Shown one piece after another: positions 1 to 9,742 of a stretch of DNA of 41,594 nt. This DNA comes from Pseudomonadota bacterium (GTDB lineage: Bacteria > Pseudomonadota > Gammaproteobacteria > Steroidobacterales > Steroidobacteraceae): the NCBI GenBank assembly GCA_023433705.1, contig JAEYUC010000104.1:1-41594 (forward strand), written 5' to 3'. The notes below the pieces were generated by a model. That model did no database searches and was not told the DNA's origin. It worked only from the letters and a program-made list of their open reading frames with translations. The position numbers and the translations under genes are program-made. Each line of letters starts with the position of its first letter. Position 1 is the first letter of the stretch.

Positions 1-337
1 CTCCTGGAGGCGCCGCTCGCCGCGCGCGCGCCCGGTTCGATCACTCCGATGACCGGAAGGTCGGGAAATCTCTCGCGCAGGCTCGGCAACGAGGTGGCGG
101 ATGCCGTGTTGCAGGCGACGACCAACGCCTTGATGCCGCGGCTCGCGAGCGCTTCGCCCGCCCGCACCGAATAACGCGCGACGGTCTGCGCACTCTTGGT
201 TCCGTAGGGCAGTCGTGCGGTGTCGCCGAGGTAGAGAAAATCTTCCTGCGGCATCTCGGCCACGAGAGCGCGCAGCACCGTGAGGCCTCCGACCCCCGAA
301 TCGAATACGCCGATCGGAGCCTCGAGGCGCGGCACGG

Positions 338-341
<4 letters not shown>
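1..341 (-). CDS. murI: Glutamate racemase, N-terminal part (runs off the left edge)
   Basis: Interconverts L- and D-glutamate in the cytoplasm, supplying D-Glu for peptidoglycan. About 113 N-terminal residues are present; the rest lies left of the window. Visible signatures are IGVFDSGVGGLTVL near residue 10, with the catalytic-region Asp/Ser, and VVACNTAS near residue 75, with the first catalytic Cys. The chosen GTG start at 341 overlaps the lysS stop in a GTGA junction, which suggests translational coupling. A second in-frame GTG lies two codons later. It is the last gene of the rpfE-like/recJ/GNAT/prfB/lysS run. Family assignment is firm; the exact start is slightly uncertain. Confidence 0.93.
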
Positions 342-1866
<1,525 letters not shown>

Positions 1867-1870
<4 letters not shown>

Positions 1871-2968
1871 AGTCCCGCCTTGAGTGATGCTTCCATGAAT
1901 GGGTCGAGGTGCCCGTCGAGCACCTTGTTCGTATCGCCGATCTCGACGTCGGTGCGCAGATCCTTGATGCGCGACTGGTCGAGCACGTAGGAACGGATCT
2001 GGTTGCCCCAGCTCACGTCCGACTTCGAATCCTCGAGCACCTTCGCCGCGGCGTTGCGCTTGTTGAATTCCAGCTCGTACAACTTCGCCTTCAGCATCTT
2101 CATCGCGGTCGCGCGATTCTTGTGCTGGCTGCGCTCGTTCTGGCACGCCACCACGATGCCCGTGGGTCCATGCGTGAGTCGCACCGCCGATTCGGTCTTG
2201 TTGACGTGCTGTCCGCCCGCGCCGCTCGAACGGTACACGTCCATCTTGATGTCGGCCGGATTCAGGTCGACCTTGATGTCGTCGTCGACCTCGGGCGAGA
2301 CGAAAACCGATGCGAACGAGGTATGGCGTCGGTTGCCGGAGTCGAACGGTGACTTGCGCACCAGGCGATGCACGCCGGTTTCCGTGCGCAGCCAGCCGTA
2401 GGCGTATTCACCCTTGATCTCGACGGTGGCGCTCTTCGTGCCCGCGACTTCACCGGGATTCGAGTCGATGACTTCCGCGTCGAAGCCGCGCGCCGCGGCC
2501 CACTTGAGATACATGCGCAGCAGCATCTGCGCCCAGTCCTGCGCCTCGGTGCCGCCCGCGCCGGCCTGGATGTCGACGAACGCATTGTGGGAGTCCATCT
2601 CGCCGCGGAACATGCGCTTGAATTCGAGCTTGCGCACCTCGGCTTCAAGCTTGGCGGCGTCGTTCTCGATCTCGCGCGCCATGCCGGCGTCGTCCTCGCT
2701 CTCGGCGAGCTCGAGTAGTTCGATCGCGCTGCCGATGCCGCCGGTGGCCTTGTCCATGTCGGCGAGTTCGGTCGTGAGACGCGCCCGCTCCTTGCCCAGC
2801 TCCTGCGCCTTTTCGGGCTTCTGCCAGACAGCCGGGTCTTCGAGCTCGCGGCTTACTTCTTCGAGACGTTCTTTCTTCTGGTCGTACTCAAAGAAACCCC
2901 CTCAAGGAGATCATTCGCTCCTCCAGGTCTTTGAGCTGACGCTTCAGCTGGCCAAGTTCCAACGCCAA
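1867..2968 (-). CDS. prfB: Peptide chain release factor 2, expressed by +1 programmed frameshift
   Basis: Releases nascent chains at UGA and UAA codons. Translation starts in a short frame, probably TTG at 2968: an in-frame TAG lies two codons upstream and a GGGG-type ribosome site precedes it. After about 26 codons the frame reaches CTT TGA at 2893-2888. A +1 slip continues into the long frame (next residues EYDQKKER) to the stop at 1867, giving about 366 residues. The RF2 codon-recognition tripeptide SPF (RKSPFDSGNRR) and the GGQ peptidyl-transferase motif (SGAGGQHVNKTES) are both present. A TTG at 2962 is the alternative start. The gene sits 39 bp after the GNAT gene and overlaps lysS by 4 nt. 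Confidence 0.95.
2888..2902 (-). promoter_or_regulatory. prfB programmed +1 frameshift site
   Basis: Read on the minus strand, an internal Shine-Dalgarno-like AGGGGG is followed by TTT and then the slippery CTT TGA. This has the same layout and spacing as the E. coli prfB autoregulatory site (AGGGGG TAT CTT TGA). When RF2 is scarce the UGA pauses the ribosome, which slips +1 and makes more RF2. The in-frame TGA is at 2890-2888. Confidence 0.96.
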
Positions 2969-3007
2969 GGGCTACCCCTGTCCGAGTCATCAAATGGGCC
3001 GCGAATC

Positions 3008-3487
3008 CTACCTGAGCGCGCGTTCCATGAATATCGACAAAGGGTCGGGCTTGTAAGGCGGAAACGCCGGAATTTCCTTGAAGCCCGCGCGCCGGTAGAG
3101 CTTGAGCGCGCCGACGCTCACGTTGCCCGTTTCGAGGCGTGCGAGCGGCAATCCTTCCGCGCGCGCCCAGTCGAGCAGTTTCACGAGCATCGCCAGCGCG
3201 ATGCCGCCGCCGCGAGCCTTCGGCTTGAGGTACATGCGCTTGAGCTCTGCCCAGTCGCCGCAGTTCTTGGCCGCGCCGCAGCCGACCAGCTCGCCGCTCT
3301 GCTCCACGACCAGAAAAATGGTCCGCGAGCCGACCAGCGACTCTGGCGGGTCGAAATGATTGCTCTCCGCCGGGTAGAGCGCGGTATTGAACTCGTCGAG
3401 TTCGGCGATGAGCGCGCGCACCGCCGGATCCAGCGGATCGCCCGGCCTGATCGAGTAGCTAGTTGTGTCGGCCTGGGCCGGGTTCAT
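3008..3487 (-). CDS. GNAT-family N-acetyltransferase
   Basis: A 159-residue single-domain acetyltransferase of unknown substrate. The acetyl-CoA-binding motif A region is visible as LKRMYLKPKARGGGIALAML (about residues 90-110), a variant of the R/QxxGxG/A loop. It is followed by ARLETGNVSVGALKLYRRAG, the usual GNAT C-terminal strand/helix with the conserved LY..GF pattern. The ATG at 3487 overlaps the recJ stop (ATGA), so the frame extending further upstream inside recJ is not used. It lies between recJ and prfB in one transcription direction. The family is clear; the acceptor molecule cannot be read from sequence. Confidence 0.9.
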   Translation of the reverse strand: MNPAQADTTSYSIRPGDPLDPAVRALIAELDEFNTALYPAESNHFDPPESLVGSRTIFLVVEQSGELVGCGAAKNCGDWAELKRMYLKPKARGGGIALAMLVKLLDWARAEGLPLARLETGNVSVGALKLYRRAGFKEIPAFPPYKPDPLSIFMERALR

Positions 3488-5196
3488 GGCAGCACGTGAT
3501 CGACCAGCAGCTGCAGGCGCCGCTCGCCTCGATATTCGTTGATGTCGAGGCGGTACACCAGATGAACTTCCCCATCGGGCAGTTTCGGCGTCTCGTCCGA
3601 TCCCTTGAAGTTGAAGGCGATCGCGTCGAACGAACGCGCCTGGTCGTGGGTGGCGACCCACATCTTGAGGTGCTTGTCGCCCACGACACGGGCGTTGCGC
3701 ACCGCGAAACGGCCGTCGAAACAGGGTTCCGGGAAGGCCTGGCCCCACGGCCCTCCGTCGCGCAACGCCTGAGCGGTTTCGAGCGCGATTTCCTCGTTGG
3801 CGAGCTCGCCGTCGGTCTCCACGCGATTGGAGGCAATCGACGGGTCGTGCCAGTTCGCCACTTCCGCGTCGAAGGCGCGCGCGAATGCGTCCAGGTGGCA
3901 TTCCTCGAGCGTCAGCCCCGCCGCCATGGCGTGCCCGCCAAAACGGCTGATGAGCTCAGGGCTACGCGCCGCGATCGCGTCGAGCACGTCGCGGATGTGA
4001 ATTCCGGGCACCGAGCGCGCGGAGCCGCGCAACGTGCCGTCGCCCGCCCGCGCGAAGGCGATGACGGGACGGCGCACGCGATCCTTGATCCGGCTCGCGA
4101 CGAGCCCAACCACGCCTTGATGCCAATCGGCGTTGAACAGGCACACGCCATGTCTCGATCCGGGCCCGGTGCCCGGCTCGCGCAGCGAGCTCACCGCGGC
4201 CAGCGCCGCGCCCTGCATGCGCGTTTCGATCTCGCGTCGCTCCGCGTTGAGCTGGTCCAGCCGCGTGGCGAGCGCCAGCGCCTCCTGCTCCGAATCGGCG
4301 AGCAGGCATCGGATGCCGATCGACATGTCGTCGAGCCGGCCGGCCGCATTGAGCCGCGGCCCGATCGAAAAACCCAGGTCCGCCGCGGTCAGCTCGGCGA
4401 ACCCGCGATTGCTGATCGACAGCAGCGCGCGGATCCCCGGAACGGCGCGTCCGGCGCGGATGCGGCGGATGCCCTGCGAGACGAGCACGCGGTTGTTGAC
4501 GTCGAGCGGCACGAGATCCGCGACGGTGCCGAGCGCCACGAGGTCGAGGTAATCGGTCACGGAGGGTTGCGCGGCGATGCCGCGGTTCTCGAGCTCGCGG
4601 CGCAGCGCGGCCATCACGTAGAACGCCACCCCTACTCCGGCCAAAGCGCGGCTGCGGAACTGGCTGCCCGGCACGTTCGGATTGACGATGACGTCCGCGT
4701 CCGGCAGTAACGCGCCCGGCAGATGATGGTCGGTGATCAGCACCTGGATGCCGCGCGCACGCGCGGCCGCGACGCCGGCGTTGCTCGAGATGCCATTGTC
4801 GACGGTGACGATGAGCGTCGGTGCGCGCTCGGCGGCCAGCGCCACGATTTCGGGCGTGAGCCCGTAGCCATATTCGAAGCGGTTCGGCACGAGGAAATCG
4901 ACCGACGCGAAACCCCACGCGCGCAGGCAACGCACGATGAGCGCGGTGCTGGTCGCGCCGTCCGCGTCGAAGTCGCCGATCACGAGAATGCGCCGATTGC
5001 GATGCTCGAGGATCAGGTTGACCGCGGCCTCGACGCTCTCGAGCGTGCCGACCGGAATCAGGCGATCGAGGCCGAGCTGCAGGTCGCTGGTTTCTCGCAC
5101 GCCGCGCGCCGCGTAGGCGCGGCGCAGAACCGGATGCAGCCGCGAGTCGAGAAGTTCGTTGCCCGCGCAGACGCGGCGTGCGATGACCAGGTTCAT
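3484..5196 (-). CDS. recJ: Single-stranded-DNA-specific exonuclease RecJ
   Basis: A 5'-3' single-strand DNA exonuclease used in RecF-pathway recombination, mismatch repair and base-excision repair. The product is 570 residues, the normal length. DHH-superfamily motifs are evident: VIGDFDADGATSTAL (about residue 75, metal-binding Asp residues), TVDNGISS, and the signature ITDHHLPG (about residue 155). A DHHA1-type domain near residue 400 carries RFGGHAMAAGL. The gene starts 9 bp after the rpfE-like stop, and its own stop overlaps the GNAT start. A long alternative frame over the same DNA (about 3962-5680) is Arg/Ala-rich shadow sequence. Confidence 0.96.
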   Translation of the reverse strand: MNLVIARRVCAGNELLDSRLHPVLRRAYAARGVRETSDLQLGLDRLIPVGTLESVEAAVNLILEHRNRRILVIGDFDADGATSTALIVRCLRAWGFASVDFLVPNRFEYGYGLTPEIVALAAERAPTLIVTVDNGISSNAGVAAARARGIQVLITDHHLPGALLPDADVIVNPNVPGSQFRSRALAGVGVAFYVMAALRRELENRGIAAQPSVTDYLDLVALGTVADLVPLDVNNRVLVSQGIRRIRAGRAVPGIRALLSISNRGFAELTAADLGFSIGPRLNAAGRLDDMSIGIRCLLADSEQEALALATRLDQLNAERREIETRMQGAALAAVSSLREPGTGPGSRHGVCLFNADWHQGVVGLVASRIKDRVRRPVIAFARAGDGTLRGSARSVPGIHIRDVLDAIAARSPELISRFGGHAMAAGLTLEECHLDAFARAFDAEVANWHDPSIASNRVETDGELANEEIALETAQALRDGGPWGQAFPEPCFDGRFAVRNARVVGDKHLKMWVATHDQARSFDAIAFNFKGSDETPKLPDGEVHLVYRLDINEYRGERRLQLLVDHVLP

Positions 5197-5205
5197 TCGT
5201 GGCGA

Positions 5206-6219
5206 TTATGCCTTCGGCGAAGCTGGACGGCTCAGCGACTCGAACCAGCCGCGCTTGCCGCGCCACCACCGCCAGCCCGCGCGTGCACCGATCCGGAACC
5301 ACCGATCGTTGGCGACGATGTCGAGCGACGCGAGTTTTCCTTTCGATAACGCGATCCTCGCCGGCGCGAACCAGCGCGATTCCACGTCCAGCAACGATTC
5401 CCGCGGCGCGCTCATCGGGGACAGCTCGACGATGTGATGTCCTGAATCGGGGCCGATCGCACCGAAGTCGGCGACGTGTTTGTTTGCTGCCGCTCCCGCT
5501 GCGCGCGCGAGACCGGTCAGCCAGGGATCCGTGCCGTGGATCTCGAACGAGCCGGATGGGGACAAGGTGTCCGGCACCGAATCCCCAGGCACCTTGTCCC
5601 CACCCCAGAACCAGAACGCGGAGATTCTCGGCTGGCCGGCGCGCTGACGCTCGTCGTTGAGCGGCGTCGCGTGCAGCCACATTTCGAGCTCCGCGCCGAG
5701 GCGGCGCAATTTGCCCGCGTCGGCACCACGCGGCAGCGCGGTCGCAACATCGGAATCGAGCAGTCGCGCGGGATCGGTGGTTCGCGTGTCGGCGGCTTCG
5801 ATCCCAGTGAGAAGGAATCCGCGTTCGCCGGCCGGATGCAGCCTCACGTCGGGACCGAACTCGCGCGCGAACGCCTCGCTCCAGCGTTGTCCTTCATCGG
5901 CTCCGACGCGCAGCAGTCCGCGGTCCGCGAGCCGCACGTGATCGAGCCGCGCCTCGAGATGCACGGGTGTCGCGATCCAGGCGCCCCTGCTGGGCTCCAC
6001 GAGTGCGCGCGCCGCAACCTGCGCGACCGGAGATTGCGCGAGTGCAACCTGGCCGGTCTGCGTGGCGACCCACGCGCGCCAGTCCGGGCAGTGAACGGGC
6101 GGGCGCGCGAATCGCAACAACCATTCGAGCGCCGGCAGATCGAACGCGGCCGGGGAAGCCGCACGCGTGGCGTCTTCCGGCACGTACAGGTCGGAAAGGA
6201 TCAGCGTGAGGCGGCGCAT
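5206..6219 (-). CDS. rpfE: RpfE-type conserved protein upstream of recJ
   Basis: A 337-residue cytoplasmic protein with no signal peptide or membrane segment. I assign it to the RpfE-type family by its start (MRRLTLILSDLYVPED), its size and its position directly upstream of recJ near prfB-lysS. In Xanthomonas rpfE lies in that neighbourhood beside the genes for the diffusible signal factor. Biochemical function is unknown. From about residue 205 the segment GGDKVPGDSVPDTLSPSG is encoded by a palindrome that looks like an in-frame REP insertion. It is the first gene of the minus-strand operon and lies 20 bp from a divergent gene. Family assignment is from memory and moderate. Confidence 0.62.
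   Translation of the reverse strand: MRRLTLILSDLYVPEDATRAASPAAFDLPALEWLLRFARPPVHCPDWRAWVATQTGQVALAQSPVAQVAARALVEPSRGAWIATPVHLEARLDHVRLADRGLLRVGADEGQRWSEAFAREFGPDVRLHPAGERGFLLTGIEAADTRTTDPARLLDSDVATALPRGADAGKLRRLGAELEMWLHATPLNDERQRAGQPRISAFWFWGGDKVPGDSVPDTLSPSGSFEIHGTDPWLTGLARAAGAAANKHVADFGAIGPDSGHHIVELSPMSAPRESLLDVESRWFAPARIALSKGKLASLDIVANDRWFRIGARAGWRWWRGKRGWFESLSRPASPKA
5558..5601. repeat. REP-like palindrome inside the rpfE-like gene
   Basis: Perfect 12-bp inverted repeats (GGGGACAAGGTG at 5558-5569 and CACCTTGTCCCC at 5590-5601) flank a 20-nt spacer. Next to the left arm, GGTGTCCGGCACC forms a smaller nested palindrome. The pattern resembles REP elements mobilised by RAYT (Y1) transposases. 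It lies in frame inside a coding sequence. Confidence 0.55.
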
Positions 6220-6239
6220 GCCGGTATCGTAACGGACCG

Positions 6240-6632
6240 ATGAAGTTCACTCAGCAAGGCGCCCAGGGCGCAAACCTCATCCGTCGGTATGGCGCGGACT
6301 TCGTCGCCATCGGCGACGAGGAAATCCGTACGAGCTGCATCGTCAGCGCCACCACGCTCACCCGCGACTGGCCGCCGCGCAGCGTCGAGGAATTGAGCAG
6401 CGAGCATTTCGCGCCGTTGTTCGCGCTTGCGCCGGAAGTGGTGGTGTTGTCGACCGGCACCACGCAGAAATTCCCTCGCGCGGCGCTACGCGCGGAATTC
6501 GCGACGCGTCGGATCGGACTCGAAGTGATGGAGGTCGGCGCGGCCTGCCGCACCTACAACGTGCTGGTCAGCGAGGAGCGGAAGGTGCTGGTGGCGGTGC
6601 TTTTACCGGGCCCGGCGAAGGACTCCGAGTGA
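6240..6632 (+). CDS. Mth938-like (DUF498) domain protein
   Basis: A 130-residue single-domain protein of the Mth938/DUF498 family, which includes the mitochondrial complex I assembly factor NDUFAF3. The bacterial role is not established. Recognisable features are IRTSCIVSATTLTRDWPP near residue 30 and PEVVVLSTGTTQKFP followed by GLEVMEVGAACRTYNVL, the usual core of the fold. It is transcribed divergently from the rpfE-like gene, with only 20 bp between start codons, so the two promoters must overlap or lie inside the genes. Its TGA stop (6630-6632) falls at the first bases of the following inverted-repeat element, which may have altered the original C terminus. Confidence 0.85.
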   Translation: MKFTQQGAQGANLIRRYGADFVAIGDEEIRTSCIVSATTLTRDWPPRSVEELSSEHFAPLFALAPEVVVLSTGTTQKFPRAALRAEFATRRIGLEVMEVGAACRTYNVLVSEERKVLVAVLLPGPAKDSE

Positions 6633-6770
6633 AGGCACAGGGGGAGAAAGTTATTTAGCGAGGCCAATGTTTCGAAGCTGACAGACTCGAATTACTGGCG
6701 AATTTGTTTTTCTTCTGTTCGGCTTGTTCTTCTTCTTTCCGCGACTTCCCCATTCTCCCCTGTGCCTTCA
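6630..6770. repeat. MITE-like element with 17-18 bp terminal inverted repeats
   Basis: The left arm GAAGGCACAGGGGGAGAA (6631-6648) is mirrored by TTCTCCCCTGTGCCTTC (6753-6769), differing by a single G. About 100 bp of AT-richer, pyrimidine-rich DNA without an ORF lies between. It fills much of the only gene-free stretch over 300 bp (6633-6970). The rest of that stretch, 6771-6930, holds a TTGACA hexamer near 6788 but no convincing -10 box or gene. Confidence 0.55.
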
Positions 6771-6930
6771 TCCGGAATCCCTCACAACTTGACAGAGCGG
6801 ATGTCGGCGAGCGGCGACATCAAAACATGTCAAATGCTGACTGACAAGCCCCACCCCCCGCGGGCCAACAAATGAGGGCAAATTGCCGGCAATCGCGTGC
6901 TGGCAAAACAAAGACTTAACGGATGTTCTG

Positions 6931-6952
6931 TATTCGAGAAATTACTCGAATA
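6931..6952. repeat. 8-bp palindrome downstream of pcm
   Basis: TATTCGAG (6931-6938) and CTCGAATA (6945-6952) are perfect inverted repeats around a 6-nt loop. The site starts 18 bp beyond the pcm stop. It lacks the T-run of an intrinsic terminator. It could be a weak terminator or a dyad operator. Confidence 0.4.
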
Positions 6953-6970
6953 CTGTGCCGCAGCGTGGGC

Positions 6971-7636
6971 TCAGGTGGTCCCACCGAGCATCGGCACGAA
7001 GGACACCGCGCCCAGGACTGCGCGATCGAGATGATCCCCGTTGCGGGTGTATCGCATGAGTAGCTGGTTGCCCTCGGGGCCGACGGGAACGATGAGCCGG
7101 CCGCGGTTCGCGAGCTGCGCGAACAACGCTTCGGGAACGGCCATCGGTGCGGCCGCGACGAGGATGCCATCGAACGGCTTTTGCGAGCGCCAGCCGACGG
7201 TGCCATCGCCATGTTTGACCATGACATTCTTGACGCCGAGTTCCTTGAGCGTGGCCTGCGCGCGTTTCGCGAGCGGCGCGATGCGCTCGATGGAATAGAT
7301 CTTCTTCGCGAACGGCGCGAGCACGGCGGTCTGGTAGCCGCAACCCGTACCCACTTCGAGGACCTTCCCGAGCTTGTGCCCGCCTTCGATCAGCGCCTCG
7401 GTCATGCGCGCGACGATGTACGGCTGAGAGATCGTCTGGCTGTAGCCGATCGGCAGCGCGGTGTCTTCGTAGGCACGCGAGGCCAGCGCCTCGTCGACGA
7501 AGATGTGGCGCGGCACGTTCCGGATGCGATCGAGCACCGCGAGGTTCGTGATGCCCTGGTCCTGCAGGCGCTGCACGAGCCGGTCGCGCGTGCGCGCGGA
7601 CGTCATGCCGATCCCCGCGAGACGACGCTCGTTCAT
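6971..7636 (-). CDS. pcm: Protein-L-isoaspartate O-methyltransferase
   Basis: Methylates L-isoaspartyl residues with S-adenosylmethionine, starting repair of aged proteins. The 221-residue product carries ALPIGYSQTISQPYIVA (about residue 60) and SAM motif I EVGTGCGYQTAVL (about residue 95). ATG at 7636 overlaps the surE stop (ATGA), so the longer upstream frame is discarded. surE-pcm pairing is conserved in gammaproteobacteria. In many species nlpD and rpoS follow pcm, but here the following DNA is a non-coding stretch with a MITE-like repeat. Confidence 0.95.
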   Translation of the reverse strand: MNERRLAGIGMTSARTRDRLVQRLQDQGITNLAVLDRIRNVPRHIFVDEALASRAYEDTALPIGYSQTISQPYIVARMTEALIEGGHKLGKVLEVGTGCGYQTAVLAPFAKKIYSIERIAPLAKRAQATLKELGVKNVMVKHGDGTVGWRSQKPFDGILVAAAPMAVPEALFAQLANRGRLIVPVGPEGNQLLMRYTRNGDHLDRAVLGAVSFVPMLGGTT

Positions 7637-8397
7637 GACCCGGGCCCGACCCACTCGCGCAGGCTGGCGAGCGTCGAGTGGTTAGTGAGGTCCACCGTGA
7701 GCGGCGTGACGGACACGTAACCTTCCGACACCGCGTGAAAGTCCGTCCCGGGACCTGCGTCCTGCCCCGCTCCGGCGGGACCTATCCAGTACACGGGACG
7801 GCCGCGCGGATCCTCGGCCCTGATGAGCGCCTCGGACCGGTGCCGGTTGCCGAGCCGCGTGACCTTGATGCCTTTCACCTGGCCGATGGGCAGGTTGGGA
7901 ACATTCACGTTGAGGATCGCCGGGCGGCCGAGCGGGGTTGCGACCAGTTGCTCGACGATCACGCGGGCGAAGTGCGCGCCGGTTTCGAAGTAACGCGTCG
8001 CGTCGCCGCGCAGGCCGTCGGTGTTGAGCGAGACCGCGACCGCGGTCTTGCCGAGGAAGCGGCCCTCGGTCGCGGCGGCCACGGTTCCCGAATACAAGAC
8101 GTCGTCCCCCAGATTCGAGCCGTCGTTGACGCCCGAGACGACCATGTCCGGCTCGAAGGGAAACAGCCCCGAGATCGCGAGGTGCACGCAATCGGTCGGC
8201 GTGCCCTGGACGAAATACACGTCGGCGTCCGCCTGCTCCACGCGCAGCGGCCGTTCGAGTGTGAGTGAATTGCTCGCGCCGCTGCGGTTGCGGTCGGGAG
8301 CCACCACCGTCACGTCGCCGACACTCTTGAGCGCTTCGCGCAGGGCGTTGATGCCGCGCGCGCGGTAACCATCGTCGTTGGAGATGAGGATTCGCAC
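7633..8397 (-). CDS. surE: 5'/3'-nucleotidase SurE
   Basis: A metal-dependent nucleoside monophosphatase/polyphosphatase linked to stationary-phase survival. The 254-residue length is normal. The N terminus RILISNDDGYRARG carries the metal-binding Asp-Asp pair; SGVNDGSNLGDDVLYSGTV (about residue 90) carries the catalytic Asn and neighbours. The start is GTG at 8397, because the frame upstream runs into the divergent smrA-like gene. The gene is coupled to pcm by a 4-nt overlap. The 39 bp between it and the smrA-like start must hold promoters in both directions. Confidence 0.95.
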   Translation of the reverse strand: MRILISNDDGYRARGINALREALKSVGDVTVVAPDRNRSGASNSLTLERPLRVEQADADVYFVQGTPTDCVHLAISGLFPFEPDMVVSGVNDGSNLGDDVLYSGTVAAATEGRFLGKTAVAVSLNTDGLRGDATRYFETGAHFARVIVEQLVATPLGRPAILNVNVPNLPIGQVKGIKVTRLGNRHRSEALIRAEDPRGRPVYWIGPAGAGQDAGPGTDFHAVSEGYVSVTPLTVDLTNHSTLASLREWVGPGS

Positions 8398-8436
8398 CGG
8401 CGCGCAATATACTCGTTGCACACACGCGGAGGTAGC

Positions 8437-8997
8437 TTGAGCGGCAAACGCTCCGATCCGGACAAGGAATTGTTTCGCGAGGCGATGCGCGACGTGCGCC
8501 CGCTCGATAATCGTGCGCGTGTGCAGCCCGAGAAGCGCAAGCCGCCGGCACGCGCGCGATTCACCGCCGCCGACCGCGCGATGGTGCTCGTCGAAAGTCT
8601 TCAGGGTGTCCAGGAAGATGCCGGGGACGTCGGCGACGAGATCAGCTTCCGGCGCGCGGGGGTGCAGGACGGCGTCATGCGCAAGCTCAAGCGCGGCGAA
8701 TACCGCGTCGAGGAGGTCTGCGACCTGCACGGATTACGCGTCGCGGAGGCGAAGCTCGCGTTACGCGAGTTCCTCGCGGAGTCGCTGGCGCGCAACTTGC
8801 GCTGCGTGCGCATCATCCACGGCAAGGGCATGGGCTCGGGACCGCGCGGCCCCGTGCTCAAGACCGCGGTCAACATGATCCTGCGCAAGACCGGCCCGGT
8901 GCTGGCGTTCACCTCCGCGCGCCGCGTCGACGGCGGCACGGGCGCGATCAACGTGTTGCTGTCTAACCAGTCGACTTCTTCGCGAAGGCCTTCCTGA
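8437..8997 (+). CDS. smrA: Smr-domain protein, SmrA-like endonuclease
   Basis: A 186-residue protein with a basic N-terminal region and a C-terminal Smr domain (about residues 95-175). The domain shows VCDLHGLRVAEAK (DLHG motif) and RIIHGKGMGSGPRGP (HGxG motif), associated with nucleic-acid nicking in MutS2 C-termini and E. coli SmrA. The start is TTG at 8437, preceded by GGAGG; a TTG at 8416 would add seven residues without a ribosome site. It is divergent from surE, and its last 35 bp overlap the 3' end of the convergent isomerase gene. The C-terminal tail after LLSNQ may therefore be shaped by that overlap. Confidence 0.85.
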   Translation: MSGKRSDPDKELFREAMRDVRPLDNRARVQPEKRKPPARARFTAADRAMVLVESLQGVQEDAGDVGDEISFRRAGVQDGVMRKLKRGEYRVEEVCDLHGLRVAEAKLALREFLAESLARNLRCVRIIHGKGMGSGPRGPVLKTAVNMILRKTGPVLAFTSARRVDGGTGAINVLLSNQSTSSRRPS

Positions 8998-9742
8998 GCA
9001 TCTGCTGCGTTTCCGGCACGAGCCACAGCTCGGCTCCCAACGAGGCGAATTCGTTCTCGCGGATCGATGCGTGTTCCGGACTGCCGAACAACGAAAGCAG
9101 ATCGGCGCGCGCCATCGCGCGCGTTCGCAGCATCGGCTCGCGCGGCAGGTTGATGTATTCGCGCGCCACGGCGATGGCGCGCGCGACGACGTCGGTGGGT
9201 TCGGTGAGCTCGTCGACCAGTCCGACCCGCAGCGCATTGACGGGATCGATGAGCGCGCCGCGGGTGAGCAGCTGCGCGGCGTGTCCGCCGGTCAGCCGCT
9301 TGAAGGCGCCGTGAATCAGGTCGCCCGGGAAGAGTCCCACCTGCGTTTCGTTGAGCCCGATGCGGTAATCGCCGCGCGCCATCACACGGTAGTCGCCGTG
9401 GATCGCGAGCACCGTTCCGCCCGCCGGGCAATGCCCGGTCAGCGCGAACACCACGGGCACCGGGCAATGCGCGATCGTGCGTTGCACGCGATACAGCTCG
9501 ACGAACACCGCGGTGAGACCGTCCCGGTCGAGCTGGATCAGCTTCGGCACGTCGAGCCCGGCCGAAAAGAGCCCGGGCTGCCCGCTCAGCACGATCGCTG
9601 AGGTCTCGCGCGCCGCGCGTTCGATGCCGAGACCGAGTTCGCGCAGCAGTTCGAGGTTGAGCGCATTGACGGGTGGCCGGGAAAGTCGCAACTCATGGAT
9701 GCGACCGTCTTCGTGCGCGGTTTCCTGGATCATGATGTTCAC
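8963..9742 (-). CDS. Delta3-delta2-enoyl-CoA isomerase-like protein (crotonase fold)
   Basis: A 259-residue crotonase-superfamily protein. SGQPGLFSAGLDVPK (oxyanion-hole strand) and ALTGHCPAGGTVLAIHGDYR (second oxyanion loop) are clear. The Glu that hydratases carry after the GGG loop is Val here, while GLNETQVGLF retains the Glu used by mitochondrial ECI1 isomerases. I therefore infer an isomerase that moves a 3-enoyl-CoA double bond to position 2 for beta-oxidation of unsaturated fatty acids, rather than a hydratase. GTG at 9742 overlaps the truD stop (GTGA); an ATG three codons in is the alternative start. It converges on the smrA-like gene. Confidence 0.82.
   Translation of the reverse strand: MNIMIQETAHEDGRIHELRLSRPPVNALNLELLRELGLGIERAARETSAIVLSGQPGLFSAGLDVPKLIQLDRDGLTAVFVELYRVQRTIAHCPVPVVFALTGHCPAGGTVLAIHGDYRVMARGDYRIGLNETQVGLFPGDLIHGAFKRLTGGHAAQLLTRGALIDPVNALRVGLVDELTEPTDVVARAIAVAREYINLPREPMLRTRAMARADLLSLFGSPEHASIRENEFASLGAELWLVPETQQMLRKAFAKKSTG

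Noticed and set aside
2888..2890. TGA in prfB as an inactivating mutation
   Set aside because: The surrounding AGGGGG and CTTTGA match the conserved programmed frameshift site.
3962..5680. Long minus-strand ORF overlapping recJ and the rpfE-like gene
   Set aside because: Arg/Ala-rich shadow translation of high-GC coding DNA; the recJ frame has clear motifs.
6785..6830. A sigma-70 promoter at the TTGACA near 6788
   Set aside because: No -10 box at suitable spacing and no gene starting downstream in that direction.
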